NCBI RefSeq assembly: GCF_039594555.1
Contig: NZ_JBCNNF010000013.1
Coordinates: 1 to 36,662 of the forward strand
DNA length: 36,662 nt
DNA from: Inquilinus sp039594555
Lineage (GTDB): Bacteria > Pseudomonadota > Alphaproteobacteria > DSM-16000 > Inquilinaceae
Direction: 5' to 3'
A program made the translations under genes and the position numbers. This document shows, one piece after another, positions 19,060-28,417 of this stretch (the stretch's first letter is position 1; each line of letters starts with the position of its first letter). The notes beneath the pieces were generated by a model, which saw only the letters and a program-made list of their open reading frames with translations, searched no databases and was not told the origin of the DNA.

Positions 19060-19947
19060 CTACCGCCGGCGGGCCATCTCGATGAAGGCCCTCAGCCCGG
19101 CCGAAAGGTGCCGGCGGCTGGGGTAGTAGAGGAAGAAGCCGGCGAATTCCGGCGTCCAGTCGGCCAGGGCCCGGACCAGCCGTCCCTCCGCCAGATGGGC
19201 CGCGACCTCGTCCTCGTAGAGCAGCGCCAAGCCGGCATCATGCAGCGCCGACCGCAGGATGACCTCGTGGTTGTTCAGCACCAGCGGACCGTCGACGTCG
19301 ACCTCGATCGCCTCCCCGTCCTTCTCGAAGTTCCAGCGGCACAGGCTGCCGCTCGGGAAGCGGTACAGGATGCAGCCATGCTGCTTGAGGTCGCGCGGAT
19401 GCCGCGGCAGGCCGTGCGCGGCGGCATAGGCCGGCGAGGCGACCACCGCCAGGCGCTGCCGCGGCCCGATCGGCACCGCCACCATGTCGCGCTCGATCCG
19501 CTCGCCGAAGCGGATGCCGGCGTCGAAGCCCTCGGCCACGATATCCACCAGCGCGTCATCGTCGATGATCTCCAGTCGCATCTGCGGATGGGCGCGAAGG
19601 AAGGCCGGGATCAGCGGCGCCAGCACCAGCCCGGTGACCGGGCGCGGCGAGCTGATTCGCAGCACGCCGGCGGGCGTCTCCCGCAGCGCGTTCAGGTCCT
19701 CGATCGCCTCCGCGATCTCGCCGAAGGCCGGTTGAAGCCGGCCCATCAGTCGCGTGCCCGCCTCGGTCAGGGCGACGCTGCGCGTGGTCCGGTGCAGCAG
19801 CCGCATCCCCAGCCCCTCCTCCAGCAAGCGCACGGAATGGCTGAGCGCCGAGCGGGACACGCCGAGATCCACCGCGGCCTGGCGGAAGCTGCGGTTCCTG
19901 GCCACCGACAGGAAAGCGGCGAGGCCGGTGAAGTCGGGCCGGTTCAT
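19060..19947 (-). CDS. LysR-family transcriptional regulator
   Basis: This 295-residue LysR-type regulator has the N-terminal winged helix at about 1-62 (FLSVARNRSFRQAAVDLGVS, SALSHSVRLLEEGLGMRLLH, VALTEAGTRL) and a C-terminal effector domain from about 90 (GVLRISSPRPVTGLVLAPLI, DIVAEGFDAGIRFGERIERD). The subgroup resembles the many LysR regulators that control a divergent oxidoreductase. It is divergent from the MDR dehydrogenase at 20042, with a 94-bp gap holding a 9-bp inverted repeat, so regulation of that gene is likely. The effector is unknown. Confidence 0.93.
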   Translation of the reverse strand: MNRPDFTGLAAFLSVARNRSFRQAAVDLGVSRSALSHSVRLLEEGLGMRLLHRTTRSVALTEAGTRLMGRLQPAFGEIAEAIEDLNALRETPAGVLRISSPRPVTGLVLAPLIPAFLRAHPQMRLEIIDDDALVDIVAEGFDAGIRFGERIERDMVAVPIGPRQRLAVVASPAYAAAHGLPRHPRDLKQHGCILYRFPSGSLCRWNFEKDGEAIEVDVDGPLVLNNHEVILRSALHDAGLALLYEDEVAAHLAEGRLVRALADWTPEFAGFFLYYPSRRHLSAGLRAFIEMARRR

Positions 19948-19959
19948 TGGTGAAATATC

Positions 19960-19995
19960 CTCAACAAGTCATCCGTCAGCATGCCGCTTGTTGAG
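19960..19995. promoter_or_regulatory. Candidate LysR operator between the regulator and the dehydrogenase
   Basis: CTCAACAAG (19960-19968) and its complement CTTGTTGAG (19987-19995) form a perfect 9-bp inverted repeat with an 18-base spacer in the divergent gap. The position suits a LysR-type site controlling both genes. The spacing is longer than the classic T-N11-A core, so the two halves may be separate dimer contacts. Confidence 0.5.
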
Positions 19996-20041
19996 CCACG
20001 GCGCACCCCGCATATCCCCGAGACAGCATTCCGGAGGACCC

Positions 20042-20983
20042 ATGCGCGCCATCGTAGTCGACCTCGCCAGCCCGTCCCGCCTGGTCCTGGGCGAGGCTCC
20101 CGATCCCGTGCCCCTGCCGCACCAGGCCCTGGTCCGGGTCGAGGCGGTCTCGCTGAACCAGGGCGAGGTCCGGCGCGCCCTGGATGACGCGCCGGCCGGC
20201 TGGATCCCGGGCTGGGATTTCGCCGGGACGGTCGAGCGCGCGGCCGCGGACGGCGCCGGCCCGGCTGCCGGCGCCCGCGTCGTCGGCTTCCTGTTGGAAG
20301 GCGCCTGGTGCGAACGGGTGGCCGTCGACACGCGCTCCCTGACCGCCCTGCCCGACGGAGTCTCGGCCGCGATGGCCTCGACCTTCCCGGTCGCCGGCCT
20401 GACCGCGCTCTATGCCCTGGCCGAGGGTGGGCTGCTGGTCGGCAGGAGGGTGCTGGTCAACGGCGCGTCCGGCGGGGTCGGCCATTTCGCGGTGCAGCTG
20501 GCCCGCGCCTCCGGCGCCGTCGTCGTGGCCGCGGTCCGGCGCGAGTCCCAGCGGCGGCTGGCCGAGGCCGACGGCGCCGACCGGGTGATCGTCAGCGAGA
20601 CGCTGGCGGAGGCACGGGAGGCCGGGCCGTTCGACCTGGTGGTCGAATCGGCCGGCGGCGAGGCCCTGGCCAATGCGCTACGGTCGCTGGCGAGCGGCGG
20701 TCTCTGCGTCACCTGCGGCAATTCCAGCCGGTCGCCGATGACGATCGACCCGTTCGAGTTCTTCTACCCGCAGGGCCAGACGCGGCTAGTCGGGCTCTAC
20801 CTGCCGCCGCTGCTGGAGCGCGTGCCGCCGAGCGAGGGGCTGGGCCGCCTCGCCGGGCTGGCCGAACGCGGCCTGCTGCGGCCGCGGATCGAGGTGGAGG
20901 CACCATGGCAGGAAATCGGCGTGATCGCCGGACGCTTCCGGCGCCGCGAGATCACCGGCAAGGCGGTGCTGCGGGTGTCCTAA
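20042..20983 (+). CDS. Zinc-independent MDR oxidoreductase (quinone oxidoreductase-like)
   Basis: This 313-residue protein is a medium-chain dehydrogenase/reductase. The N-terminal GroES-like domain is recognisable (PLPHQALVRVEAVSLNQGEV, PGWDFAGTVERAA), and the NADPH-binding Rossmann motif is VLVNGASGGVGHFAVQLARA. The structural and catalytic zinc cysteines of alcohol dehydrogenases are missing, which points to the quinone reductase/enoyl reductase branch. The ATG at 20042 has GGAGG 4-5 bases upstream. It is divergently paired with a LysR regulator. The substrate is unknown; quinones or reactive enones are typical for the branch. Confidence 0.9.
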   Translation: MRAIVVDLASPSRLVLGEAPDPVPLPHQALVRVEAVSLNQGEVRRALDDAPAGWIPGWDFAGTVERAAADGAGPAAGARVVGFLLEGAWCERVAVDTRSLTALPDGVSAAMASTFPVAGLTALYALAEGGLLVGRRVLVNGASGGVGHFAVQLARASGAVVVAAVRRESQRRLAEADGADRVIVSETLAEAREAGPFDLVVESAGGEALANALRSLASGGLCVTCGNSSRSPMTIDPFEFFYPQGQTRLVGLYLPPLLERVPPSEGLGRLAGLAERGLLRPRIEVEAPWQEIGVIAGRFRRREITGKAVLRVS

Positions 20984-21005
20984 CCCGGTCAGATCCGGAC
21001 CGGGT
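20983..21005. terminator. Bidirectional hairpin overlapping both convergent stop codons
   Basis: ACCCGGTC (20983-20990) pairs with GACCGGGT (20998-21005) around a 7-base loop. The hairpin begins in the last base of the dehydrogenase TAA and includes the kdsA stop codon (20989-20991) and its last codons. The two convergent genes are only 5 bp apart and share it. Confidence 0.5.
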
Positions 21006-21837
21006 CGGCCTTGGCGATGCGGTCGAGCGCGACCAGGGTGGTCAGCAGCGCCTCGAGCTTGTTGATCGGCACCATGTTGGGGCCGTCGCTCGGGGCGTGG
21101 TCCGGGTCCTGGTGCGTCTCGATGAACACGGCGGCGACGCCGATCGAGACCGCCGCCCGGGCCAGCACCGGCACGAATTCGCGCTGGCCGCCGGAGCTGG
21201 TGCCCTGCCCGCCCGGCTGCTGCACCGAATGGGTGGCGTCGAACACCACCGGATATCCCGTCTGCGCCATCACCGGCAGCGAGCGCATATCGCTGACCAG
21301 GGTGTTGTAGCCGAAGCTGACGCCGCGCTCGGTCAGCAGCACCTTGTCGTTGCCGGTCGAGGCGATCTTGGCCGCCACGTTCTTCATGTCCCAGGGCGCC
21401 AGGAACTGGCCCTTCTTGACGTTGATCGCCCGGCCGGTGGCACCGGCGGCCAGCAGCAGGTCGGTCTGGCGGCACAGGAAGGCCGGGATCTGCAGGATGT
21501 CAACCGCCTCCGCCACCGGCGCACACTGCGCCGCGTCGTGGATGTCGGTCAGCACCGGGCAGCCGAATTTCTCGCGGATCTCGGCCATGATCGGCAGGCT
21601 CTTCTCCATCCCCAGGCCGCGCTGGGCCGAGGCGGAGGTGCGGTTCGCCTTGTCGAAGGAGGTCTTGTAGACGAGGCCGAGGCCCAGCCGGCCAGTGATC
21701 TCGACCAGCGCCTGGCTCATCTCCAGCGCGTGCTCACGGCTTTCCAGCTGGCACGGGCCGGCGATGATGGTCAGCGGCCGGTCGTTGGCGAAGGTGACGG
21801 GGCCGACGGTGACGGCACGGGCAGCGGTCATGGTCAT
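20989..21837 (-). CDS. kdsA: 3-deoxy-8-phosphooctulonate (KDO-8-P) synthase
   Basis: This 282-residue enzyme condenses phosphoenolpyruvate with arabinose 5-phosphate to make KDO-8-phosphate for lipopolysaccharide. Family landmarks are IIAGPCQLESREHALEMSQ, VYKTSFDKANRTSASAQRG, CPVLTDIHDAAQCAPVAEA, LAPWDMKNVAAKI, PVVFDATHSVQQPGGQGTSS and FIETHQDPDHAPSDGPNM. The gene follows pyrG after 5 bases (TGAGGACCATG), so the ribosome site overlaps the pyrG stop. A second ATG 6 bases in (21831) is equally possible. The secG-pyrG-kdsA order is conserved in alphaproteobacteria, usually followed by eno; here the next backbone gene, eno, is about 4 kb away. Confidence 0.96.
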   Translation of the reverse strand: MTMTAARAVTVGPVTFANDRPLTIIAGPCQLESREHALEMSQALVEITGRLGLGLVYKTSFDKANRTSASAQRGLGMEKSLPIMAEIREKFGCPVLTDIHDAAQCAPVAEAVDILQIPAFLCRQTDLLLAAGATGRAINVKKGQFLAPWDMKNVAAKIASTGNDKVLLTERGVSFGYNTLVSDMRSLPVMAQTGYPVVFDATHSVQQPGGQGTSSGGQREFVPVLARAAVSIGVAAVFIETHQDPDHAPSDGPNMVPINKLEALLTTLVALDRIAKADPVRI

Positions 21838-21842
21838 GGTCC

Positions 21843-23471
<1,629 letters not shown>

Positions 23472-23511
23472 GGAATTCTACCCTACCTCAGATTCGTCCA
23501 GCCAAAAACAG

Positions 23512-23539
23512 CGGGGCGGCCCAAACCGGGGCCGCCCCG
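23512..23539 (-). terminator. Rho-independent terminator after secG
   Basis: CGGGGCGGCCC (23512-23522) pairs perfectly with GGGCCGCCCCG (23529-23539) around a 6-base loop. Read on the minus strand the stem is followed by CTGTTTTTGG, a genuine T-run. It lies 24 bases beyond the secG stop and 41 bases before the pyrG start. Confidence 0.75.
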
Positions 23540-23562
23540 AACATGACAGTCATGCCGATGCG

Positions 23563-23889
23563 TTATTCCGTCGTCGGAACGCTCGGCCCGGCCGGCGCGG
23601 TGCTGGCGGGGGCGCTTTGCGCCGGCGCCGACGGCACCTCGTTGACGATCGCGGAGCCGCTGCGATGGGCGCCGGCCATGATCGCCAGGACGATGCTGGT
23701 GACCATGAAGGCCCCGGCCAGGATCGCGGTGATTCGGGTCAACAGGTTCGCCTGGCCGCGGATCGAGACCAGCCCGCCGCCGCCACCGCCGCCGATGCCA
23801 AGGCCGCCGCCCTCGCTGCGCTGGATCAGGATGACCCCGATCAGGCCGATGGCGATCAGGACGTGGATGACGAGCAAGACCTGCTGCAC
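23563..23889 (-). CDS. secG: Preprotein translocase subunit SecG
   Basis: This 108-residue SecG is the small inner-membrane partner of SecYE. Two transmembrane helices are clear: residues 3-20 (QVLLVIHVLIAIGLIGVI) and about 53-75 (ITAILAGAFMVTSIVLAIMA). Between them lies the conserved LIQRSEGGGLG followed by a poly-glycine run. The C-terminal tail is low-complexity Ala/Ser/Pro. I choose the GTG at 23889 (VQQVLLVIH read as M); the frame is open upstream from a TTG but without homology. It is followed by a rho-independent terminator and then pyrG, the usual neighbour. Divergent from the molybdenum hydroxylase gene. Confidence 0.93.
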   Translation of the reverse strand: MQQVLLVIHVLIAIGLIGVILIQRSEGGGLGIGGGGGGGLVSIRGQANLLTRITAILAGAFMVTSIVLAIMAGAHRSGSAIVNEVPSAPAQSAPASTAPAGPSVPTTE

Positions 23890-24101
23890 TGGACACCTGT
23901 CGACAAACAAAAACGGCCGGCTGCGCCCGGCAGCCGGCGATGGCGCTTATGTAGCGAAGACCAGCCCCCAATACCAGCCCCTCGCTGCGCCAGCGGACGA
24001 TCCGCGCCCGCATCCCGGCGCGGATATTGTCCGACATGGCATTGACGCCCGCGGCGCCACGGCCGATCCTACCCCGATTCAAAGCCCGGGAGGAGCAGAT
24101 C

Positions 24102-26432
24102 GTGGCGACGAAGTTCGGCATCGGCCAGCCTATGCGCCGCAGCGAAGACCCCCGCCTGCTGAAGGGCAGCGGCCGCTACACCGACGATGTCTCCGCCCCC
24201 GGCCAGGCGCAGGCCTGGTTCCTGCGGTCGCCCTTCGCCCATGCCGAGATCCGCGGCATCGACACCAAGGCGGCCGCGGCGATGCCGGGCGTGATCGGCA
24301 TCGTCACCATCGCCGATCTCGACGCCGACGGGATCGCCGACCTGAAATGCTACGCCCCGGTGAAGAACCGCGACGGCTCCGACCAGGTGCTGCCGCCGCG
24401 GCCGATCCTGGCGCGCGGCCGGGTGCGCCATGTCGGCGAGGCGGTTGCCCTGGTCGTGGCCGAGACCATGGAGCAGGCCAAGGACGCCGCCGAGGCGATC
24501 GAGGTCGACTACGAGTCGCTACCCTCGGCGACCGACCTGGCCGAGACGCTAAACGGCCCGGCGATCTGGGACCAGGCCCCGGCCAATCTCTGCTTCGACT
24601 GGGAGTTCGGCGAGAAGGACAAGGTCGACGCGCTGTTCGCCCAGGCCGACCGGATCGTCAAGGTCGACCTGGTCAACAACCGGGTCGTCGCCTCGCCGAT
24701 GGAGCCGCGCTGTTGCCACGCCGACTGGGACGCGACCGAGGGCCGCTTCGTGCTCTACGTCTCCTGCCAGGGCGTGCACATGCTGCGCGACATGCTGGCG
24801 AACGACATCTTCAAGCTGCCGCCGGAGCGGTTCCTGGTGCGCAGCACCGATGTCGGCGGCGGCTTCGGCATGAAGCTGTTCATGTATCCGGAATATCCGG
24901 CGACCCTCTACGCCGCCCGCAAGTTCGGCCGGCCGGTGAAATGGACGTCGGAGCGGACCGAGGCTTTCATCAGCGACGATCACGGTCGCGACAACGTCAC
25001 CACGGTCGAGCTGGCGGTCGACAAGGACGCCCGCTTCCTGGCGCTGCGGGTCGACCTGATCGCCAATATGGGCGCCTATCTGTCGAACTTCGCGCCCTTC
25101 ATCCCGACCATGGCCGGCGGCGCCCAGATGCTGAACGGCCTGTACACGCTGCAGGGCGTCTACGAGCGGGTCCGCGGCGTGTTCACCAACACCCAGCCGG
25201 TCGACGCCTATCGCGGCGCCGGGCGGCCGGAGGCGGCGTATAATGTCGAGCGCATCGTCGACCACGCCTCCCGCGTGCTCGGCATCGACCCGGTCGAGCT
25301 GCGGCGGCGCAACTACATCCCGCCCTCGGCCATGCCCTACGACACCGTCACCGGCGTGACCTATGACAGCGGCGAGTTCACCCGCAACCTCGAGGAGGCG
25401 GCGCAGATCGCCGATGTCGCCGGCTTCGAGGCGCGCCGCCGCGACTCGGCCCAGAAGGGCAAGTATCGCGGCCTCGGCATCGCCACCTATGTCGAGGCCT
25501 GCGCCGGCGGCGAGGACGAGAATGCCGATGTCCGGGTCAGCCGCGACGGCAAGGTGACGATCTATGTCGGCACCCAGACCAACGGCCAGGGCCACGAGAC
25601 CGCCTACAAGCAGATTATCGCCGAGCATCTCGGCGTCCACCCCGACCAGGTGACTCTGGTGCAGGGCGACACCGACCTGGTGCGCACCGGCAACGGCACC
25701 GGCGGCTCCCGCTCGGTGCCTGTGGGCGGCGCCGCGATCCGCGACGGATCGCTGAAGATCCAGGACAAGGCCAAGCTGCGGGCGGCCGACCTGATGGAGA
25801 CCGCGGCGGTCGACATCGCCTTCGTCGACGGCCGCTTCACCGTGGTCGGCACCGACCGGGCGCTGACCCTGGCCGAGATCGCGGCGCAGACCGACGCGGC
25901 CAGCGACAGCGAGATCGTGTTCGAGGAGCGCGGCAGCTTCACCCCGCCCTCGGCCACCTTCCCGAACGGCGCCCATGTGGTCGAGCTGGAGGTCGACGGC
26001 GACACCGGCGAGGTCGAGATCCTGCGCTACACCGTGGTCGATGATTTCGGCCGGGTGCTGAACCCGCTGATGGTGGCCGGCCAGGTGCATGGCGGCATCG
26101 CCCAGGGCCTCGGCCAGGCGCTGCTGGAGCAGGCGGTGTTCGACCCGGAGAGCGGCCAGCTGCTGTCCGGCTCCTTCATGGACTATGCCATGCCGCGGGC
26201 GGTCGACCTGCCGCTGGTCAACTTCAAATACAACGAGATTCCCTGCACCACCAACCCGCTCGGGGTGAAGGGCGCCGGCGAGGCCGGGGCGATCGGCGCG
26301 CCGCCGGCGATCATCAACGCCATCGTCGACGCGCTGTCGCCGCTCGGGGTCGAGCATGTCGACATGCCGGCGACGCCGCAGAAGCTGTGGCAGATCATCC
26401 ACAGCCGGCAGGACCGGCAGGCGGCGGAGTAG
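24102..26432 (+). CDS. Xanthine dehydrogenase-family molybdopterin-binding (large) subunit
   Basis: This 776-residue protein is the molybdopterin-cytosine-dinucleotide catalytic subunit of a xanthine/aldehyde/CO dehydrogenase-type hydroxylase. Family landmarks are GIGQPMRRSEDPRLLKGSGR, VGEAVALVVAET, DVGGGFGMKLFMYPE, GRPVKWTSERTEAFISDDHG, QTNGQGHETAYKQII and GVKGAGEAGAIGAPP, with the catalytic glutamate at about E727. The loop that reads AYRCSFR in true CO dehydrogenase (CoxL) is AYRGAGRPE here (Y370), so it is not form I CO dehydrogenase. I start at the GTG at 24102 because GGGAGGAG stands 6 bases upstream; ATGs at 24027 and 24036 lack a site. The FAD and 2Fe-2S subunits are not adjacent, so partners must be encoded elsewhere. 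Substrate unknown. Confidence 0.92.
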   Translation: MATKFGIGQPMRRSEDPRLLKGSGRYTDDVSAPGQAQAWFLRSPFAHAEIRGIDTKAAAAMPGVIGIVTIADLDADGIADLKCYAPVKNRDGSDQVLPPRPILARGRVRHVGEAVALVVAETMEQAKDAAEAIEVDYESLPSATDLAETLNGPAIWDQAPANLCFDWEFGEKDKVDALFAQADRIVKVDLVNNRVVASPMEPRCCHADWDATEGRFVLYVSCQGVHMLRDMLANDIFKLPPERFLVRSTDVGGGFGMKLFMYPEYPATLYAARKFGRPVKWTSERTEAFISDDHGRDNVTTVELAVDKDARFLALRVDLIANMGAYLSNFAPFIPTMAGGAQMLNGLYTLQGVYERVRGVFTNTQPVDAYRGAGRPEAAYNVERIVDHASRVLGIDPVELRRRNYIPPSAMPYDTVTGVTYDSGEFTRNLEEAAQIADVAGFEARRRDSAQKGKYRGLGIATYVEACAGGEDENADVRVSRDGKVTIYVGTQTNGQGHETAYKQIIAEHLGVHPDQVTLVQGDTDLVRTGNGTGGSRSVPVGGAAIRDGSLKIQDKAKLRAADLMETAAVDIAFVDGRFTVVGTDRALTLAEIAAQTDAASDSEIVFEERGSFTPPSATFPNGAHVVELEVDGDTGEVEILRYTVVDDFGRVLNPLMVAGQVHGGIAQGLGQALLEQAVFDPESGQLLSGSFMDYAMPRAVDLPLVNFKYNEIPCTTNPLGVKGAGEAGAIGAPPAIINAIVDALSPLGVEHVDMPATPQKLWQIIHSRQDRQAAE

Positions 26433-26465
26433 TTCGCCGAGAGCGAATAGCGCCAATTTCCTAAC

Positions 26466-26555
26466 CGTCATGGCGAGGCGCGTAGCGCCGTGGCCATCCA
26501 GGGGCCGGTGCGAGCTGCCCTGGATGGCCACGCCCCTGCGGGGCTCGCCATGACG
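26466..26555. repeat. 90-bp four-way (cruciform) palindrome
   Basis: The outer stem pairs CGTCATGGCGAG (26466-26477) with its complement (26544-26555). The central stem pairs 26490-26503 with 26518-26531 (GTGGCCATCCAGGG). Two side hairpins close the junction: GGCGC/GCGCC around GTA (26477-26489) and GCCCC/GGGGC around TGC (26532-26544). This belongs to a palindrome type common in alphaproteobacterial intergenic regions. It fills the 130-bp gap between the convergent molybdenum hydroxylase and LysR genes and may also act as a terminator. Confidence 0.9.
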
Positions 26556-26562
26556 ACTTGCT

Positions 26563-27468
26563 TTAGCCGCGCCGCATGCCTTCAAGCGCCTGCCGCTGGC
26601 GGCGGAACAGGGCAGCCAGGGCCTCGGCCACGGCGCGGACGGCGGCGTCGCGGCGCAGGTCGCCATGCAGCATCAGGTGGATGTCCTCGGCCAGCTCCGG
26701 CACCGGATTGCCGAGGCGCAGCAGGCGGCCGTCGGCATCGCCCAGGAAGCAGGGCAGCAGCGCCACGCCGAGGCCATCGGCCGCCGCGCGGTGGCGCAGA
26801 TACACCTCGCCCAGCCGGCAGCGCAGGACACCCTGCGCCGCCACCGCGTCGAACCAGGCGGATTGCGACGGCGTCCGCTCCGGCTCCGGCAGGCCGATGA
26901 AGTCGAGGCCGGCCAGGCTGGCGTCACCGCCCAGCCCGCGCGGCTCCAGATAGGCCCGGGCGGCGTAGAGGGCGAAGCCGATGCGGCCGATCCGGCGGGC
27001 GGCGAGATCCCCCTCCTCCGGCACCCGGCGCATGCGCAGCGCGATATCGGCCTCGCGCCAGGCCAGGTTGGCCCGGGCGCGGGAATTGCCGATCGTGATC
27101 GCCTGGCCGCTCCCGGCCAACAGATCCTGCAGACGAGCGGTCAGGAACAGCGCGACCGAGCTGGTGGCCGAAATCTGCACCGGCTCGGTCTCGGCGGAGG
27201 CCTGCTGCAATTCCCGCAACAAGGCGCCCGCCCCCTCCTCCATCCCGCCGGCCGCCTGCAGCAGCGCCCGGCCGCGCGCTGTCAGCTCCAGCCGGTTCGG
27301 CAGGCGATCGAACAGCCGGGCGCCGGCTAGATCTTCCAGCGATCGCAGGTGCCGGCCGATGGTGGGCTGGCTCAGCCCCAGCCGCCGCGCGGCCTCGGTC
27401 AGGCTGCCGGTCCGGGCGACGGCGAGGAAGATGCGGATGTCGTCCCAGTTCGGCTCGCCCGTGGTCAC
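26563..27468 (-). CDS. LysR-family transcriptional regulator
   Basis: This 301-residue LysR-type regulator has the winged helix at about 8-65 (FLAVARTGSLTEAARRLGLS, PTIGRHLRSLEDLAGARLF, LELTARGRALL) and an effector domain from about 95. The GTG start overlaps the stop of the upstream Nudix gene (GTGA), so it is translated from the same mRNA rather than from a divergent promoter, which is less common for this family. Its target is not evident; the DUF4406-Nudix operon that contains it is the obvious candidate. The gene ends 8 bases from the palindrome at 26466-26555. Confidence 0.92.
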   Translation of the reverse strand: MTTGEPNWDDIRIFLAVARTGSLTEAARRLGLSQPTIGRHLRSLEDLAGARLFDRLPNRLELTARGRALLQAAGGMEEGAGALLRELQQASAETEPVQISATSSVALFLTARLQDLLAGSGQAITIGNSRARANLAWREADIALRMRRVPEEGDLAARRIGRIGFALYAARAYLEPRGLGGDASLAGLDFIGLPEPERTPSQSAWFDAVAAQGVLRCRLGEVYLRHRAAADGLGVALLPCFLGDADGRLLRLGNPVPELAEDIHLMLHGDLRRDAAVRAVAEALAALFRRQRQALEGMRRG

Positions 27469-28058
27469 GCTCGGTCCAGCAATCGATGCAGCTGGGCGTA
27501 TTGCAGCAGGAGAATGGTCTTGCCGTCCATGATCTCGCCGCGTTCGACCATCGCCAGCGCCTCGGCCAGGGTCGGCTCCAGCGTCTCGATATCCTCGCCC
27601 TCGGCCTGTACTCCGCCGCCATCCGACGCCCGGTCGGCCGGGCTGTATTCGGCGACGAAGAACACCAGCCGCTCGGTCACCGATCCGGGGCTCATGAAGG
27701 CCTCGAACACCCGGCGCGGCGCCGCCACGCGGTAACCCGTCTCCTCCTCCGCCTCCTGGCGGATCGCGGTCTCCGGGTCGCGGTCGTCCAAGAGGCCGGC
27801 GCAGGCCTCGATCAGCGGCTCCGGATGGCCGTTGACATAGGCCGGGAAGCGGAACTGCCGGGTCAGCAGCACCCGGCCGCGCGCCGGGTCGTACAGCAGG
27901 ATCGCCGCGCCGTTGCCGCGGTCATAGGTCTCGCGGCTGACGGTCTGCCAGCTGCCGTCCTGGCGCCGATAGTCGAAGGTGGTCTTCTTCAGCACGTACC
28001 AGTCGTCGGACAGGGTCTCGACCGACTTGATCCGGATCCGCTCCTGCATCAGGCGCAT
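27465..28058 (-). CDS. NudK-like Nudix hydrolase
   Basis: This 197-residue Nudix hydrolase most resembles the NudK/ADP-ribose pyrophosphatase branch, which cleaves nucleoside diphosphate sugars such as GDP-mannose. The N-terminal pattern LSDDWYVLKKTTFDYRRQDG, ETYDRGNGAAILLYDPARG and VLLTRQFRFPAYVNG is typical of NudK. The Nudix box is GLLDDRDPETAIRQEAEEET followed by GY, with the metal-binding EAEEE. The stop overlaps the LysR start by 4 bases and the start overlaps the DUF4406 gene by 10 bases. Substrate is inferred from the branch. Confidence 0.9.
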   Translation of the reverse strand: MRLMQERIRIKSVETLSDDWYVLKKTTFDYRRQDGSWQTVSRETYDRGNGAAILLYDPARGRVLLTRQFRFPAYVNGHPEPLIEACAGLLDDRDPETAIRQEAEEETGYRVAAPRRVFEAFMSPGSVTERLVFFVAEYSPADRASDGGGVQAEGEDIETLEPTLAEALAMVERGEIMDGKTILLLQYAQLHRLLDRA

Positions 28059-28417
28059 CCCGGCACATCGGACAGGCTGCGATAGACCGGGCGTCCGGCC
28101 TGCTCGAAGATCGCCACCATCGCCTCGGCCCCGACGGACGGGCCGCCGATCCGTAGGCAGGCGTCGCAGCGCCGCGCGACCCGCTCGCCGATCGGGTGGA
28201 AGATCTCGTCGAACACCGCGTCGCCGAGGCCGGTCGAACCGGCGGTCTCGACCAGCGGCAGGGCCAGGGCCTCGCCGGTGATCGGCAGGTGGCCGGCGCG
28301 GAACAGGCGTAGCGCGGCCTCGTTCATCGCCCGCATATTGGCCGCGATCAGCCGGGGATCGTCGCCGGTGCCCGAGCGATACGGCCCGGCCACCAGGATC
28401 ATGAGGGGAACTGCCAA
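28049..28417 (-). CDS. DUF4406-type protein, possible nucleotide/nucleoside-processing enzyme
   Basis: This 122-residue protein resembles DUF4406, a family distantly related to nucleoside 2-deoxyribosyltransferases. It begins PLMILVAGPYRSGTGDD, a typical VAGPY motif, followed by an N-R-x-M-N helix (ANMRAMNEAALRLFRAGHLP) and the tail VARRCDACLRIGGPSVGA, GRPVYRSLSDV. I start at the TTG ending at 28417 because GGAGG lies just upstream; an ATG at 28402 is an alternative without a site. It overlaps the NudK-like gene by 10 bases. Small proteins of this type beside Nudix hydrolases suggest shared nucleotide-sugar metabolism, but the function is unknown. Confidence 0.82.
   Translation of the reverse strand: MAVPLMILVAGPYRSGTGDDPRLIAANMRAMNEAALRLFRAGHLPITGEALALPLVETAGSTGLGDAVFDEIFHPIGERVARRCDACLRIGGPSVGAEAMVAIFEQAGRPVYRSLSDVPGCA

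Noticed and set aside
24102..26432. Annotation as carbon monoxide dehydrogenase large subunit (coxL)
   Set aside because: The diagnostic AYRCSFR loop is replaced by AYRGAGR and no coxM/coxS genes are adjacent.
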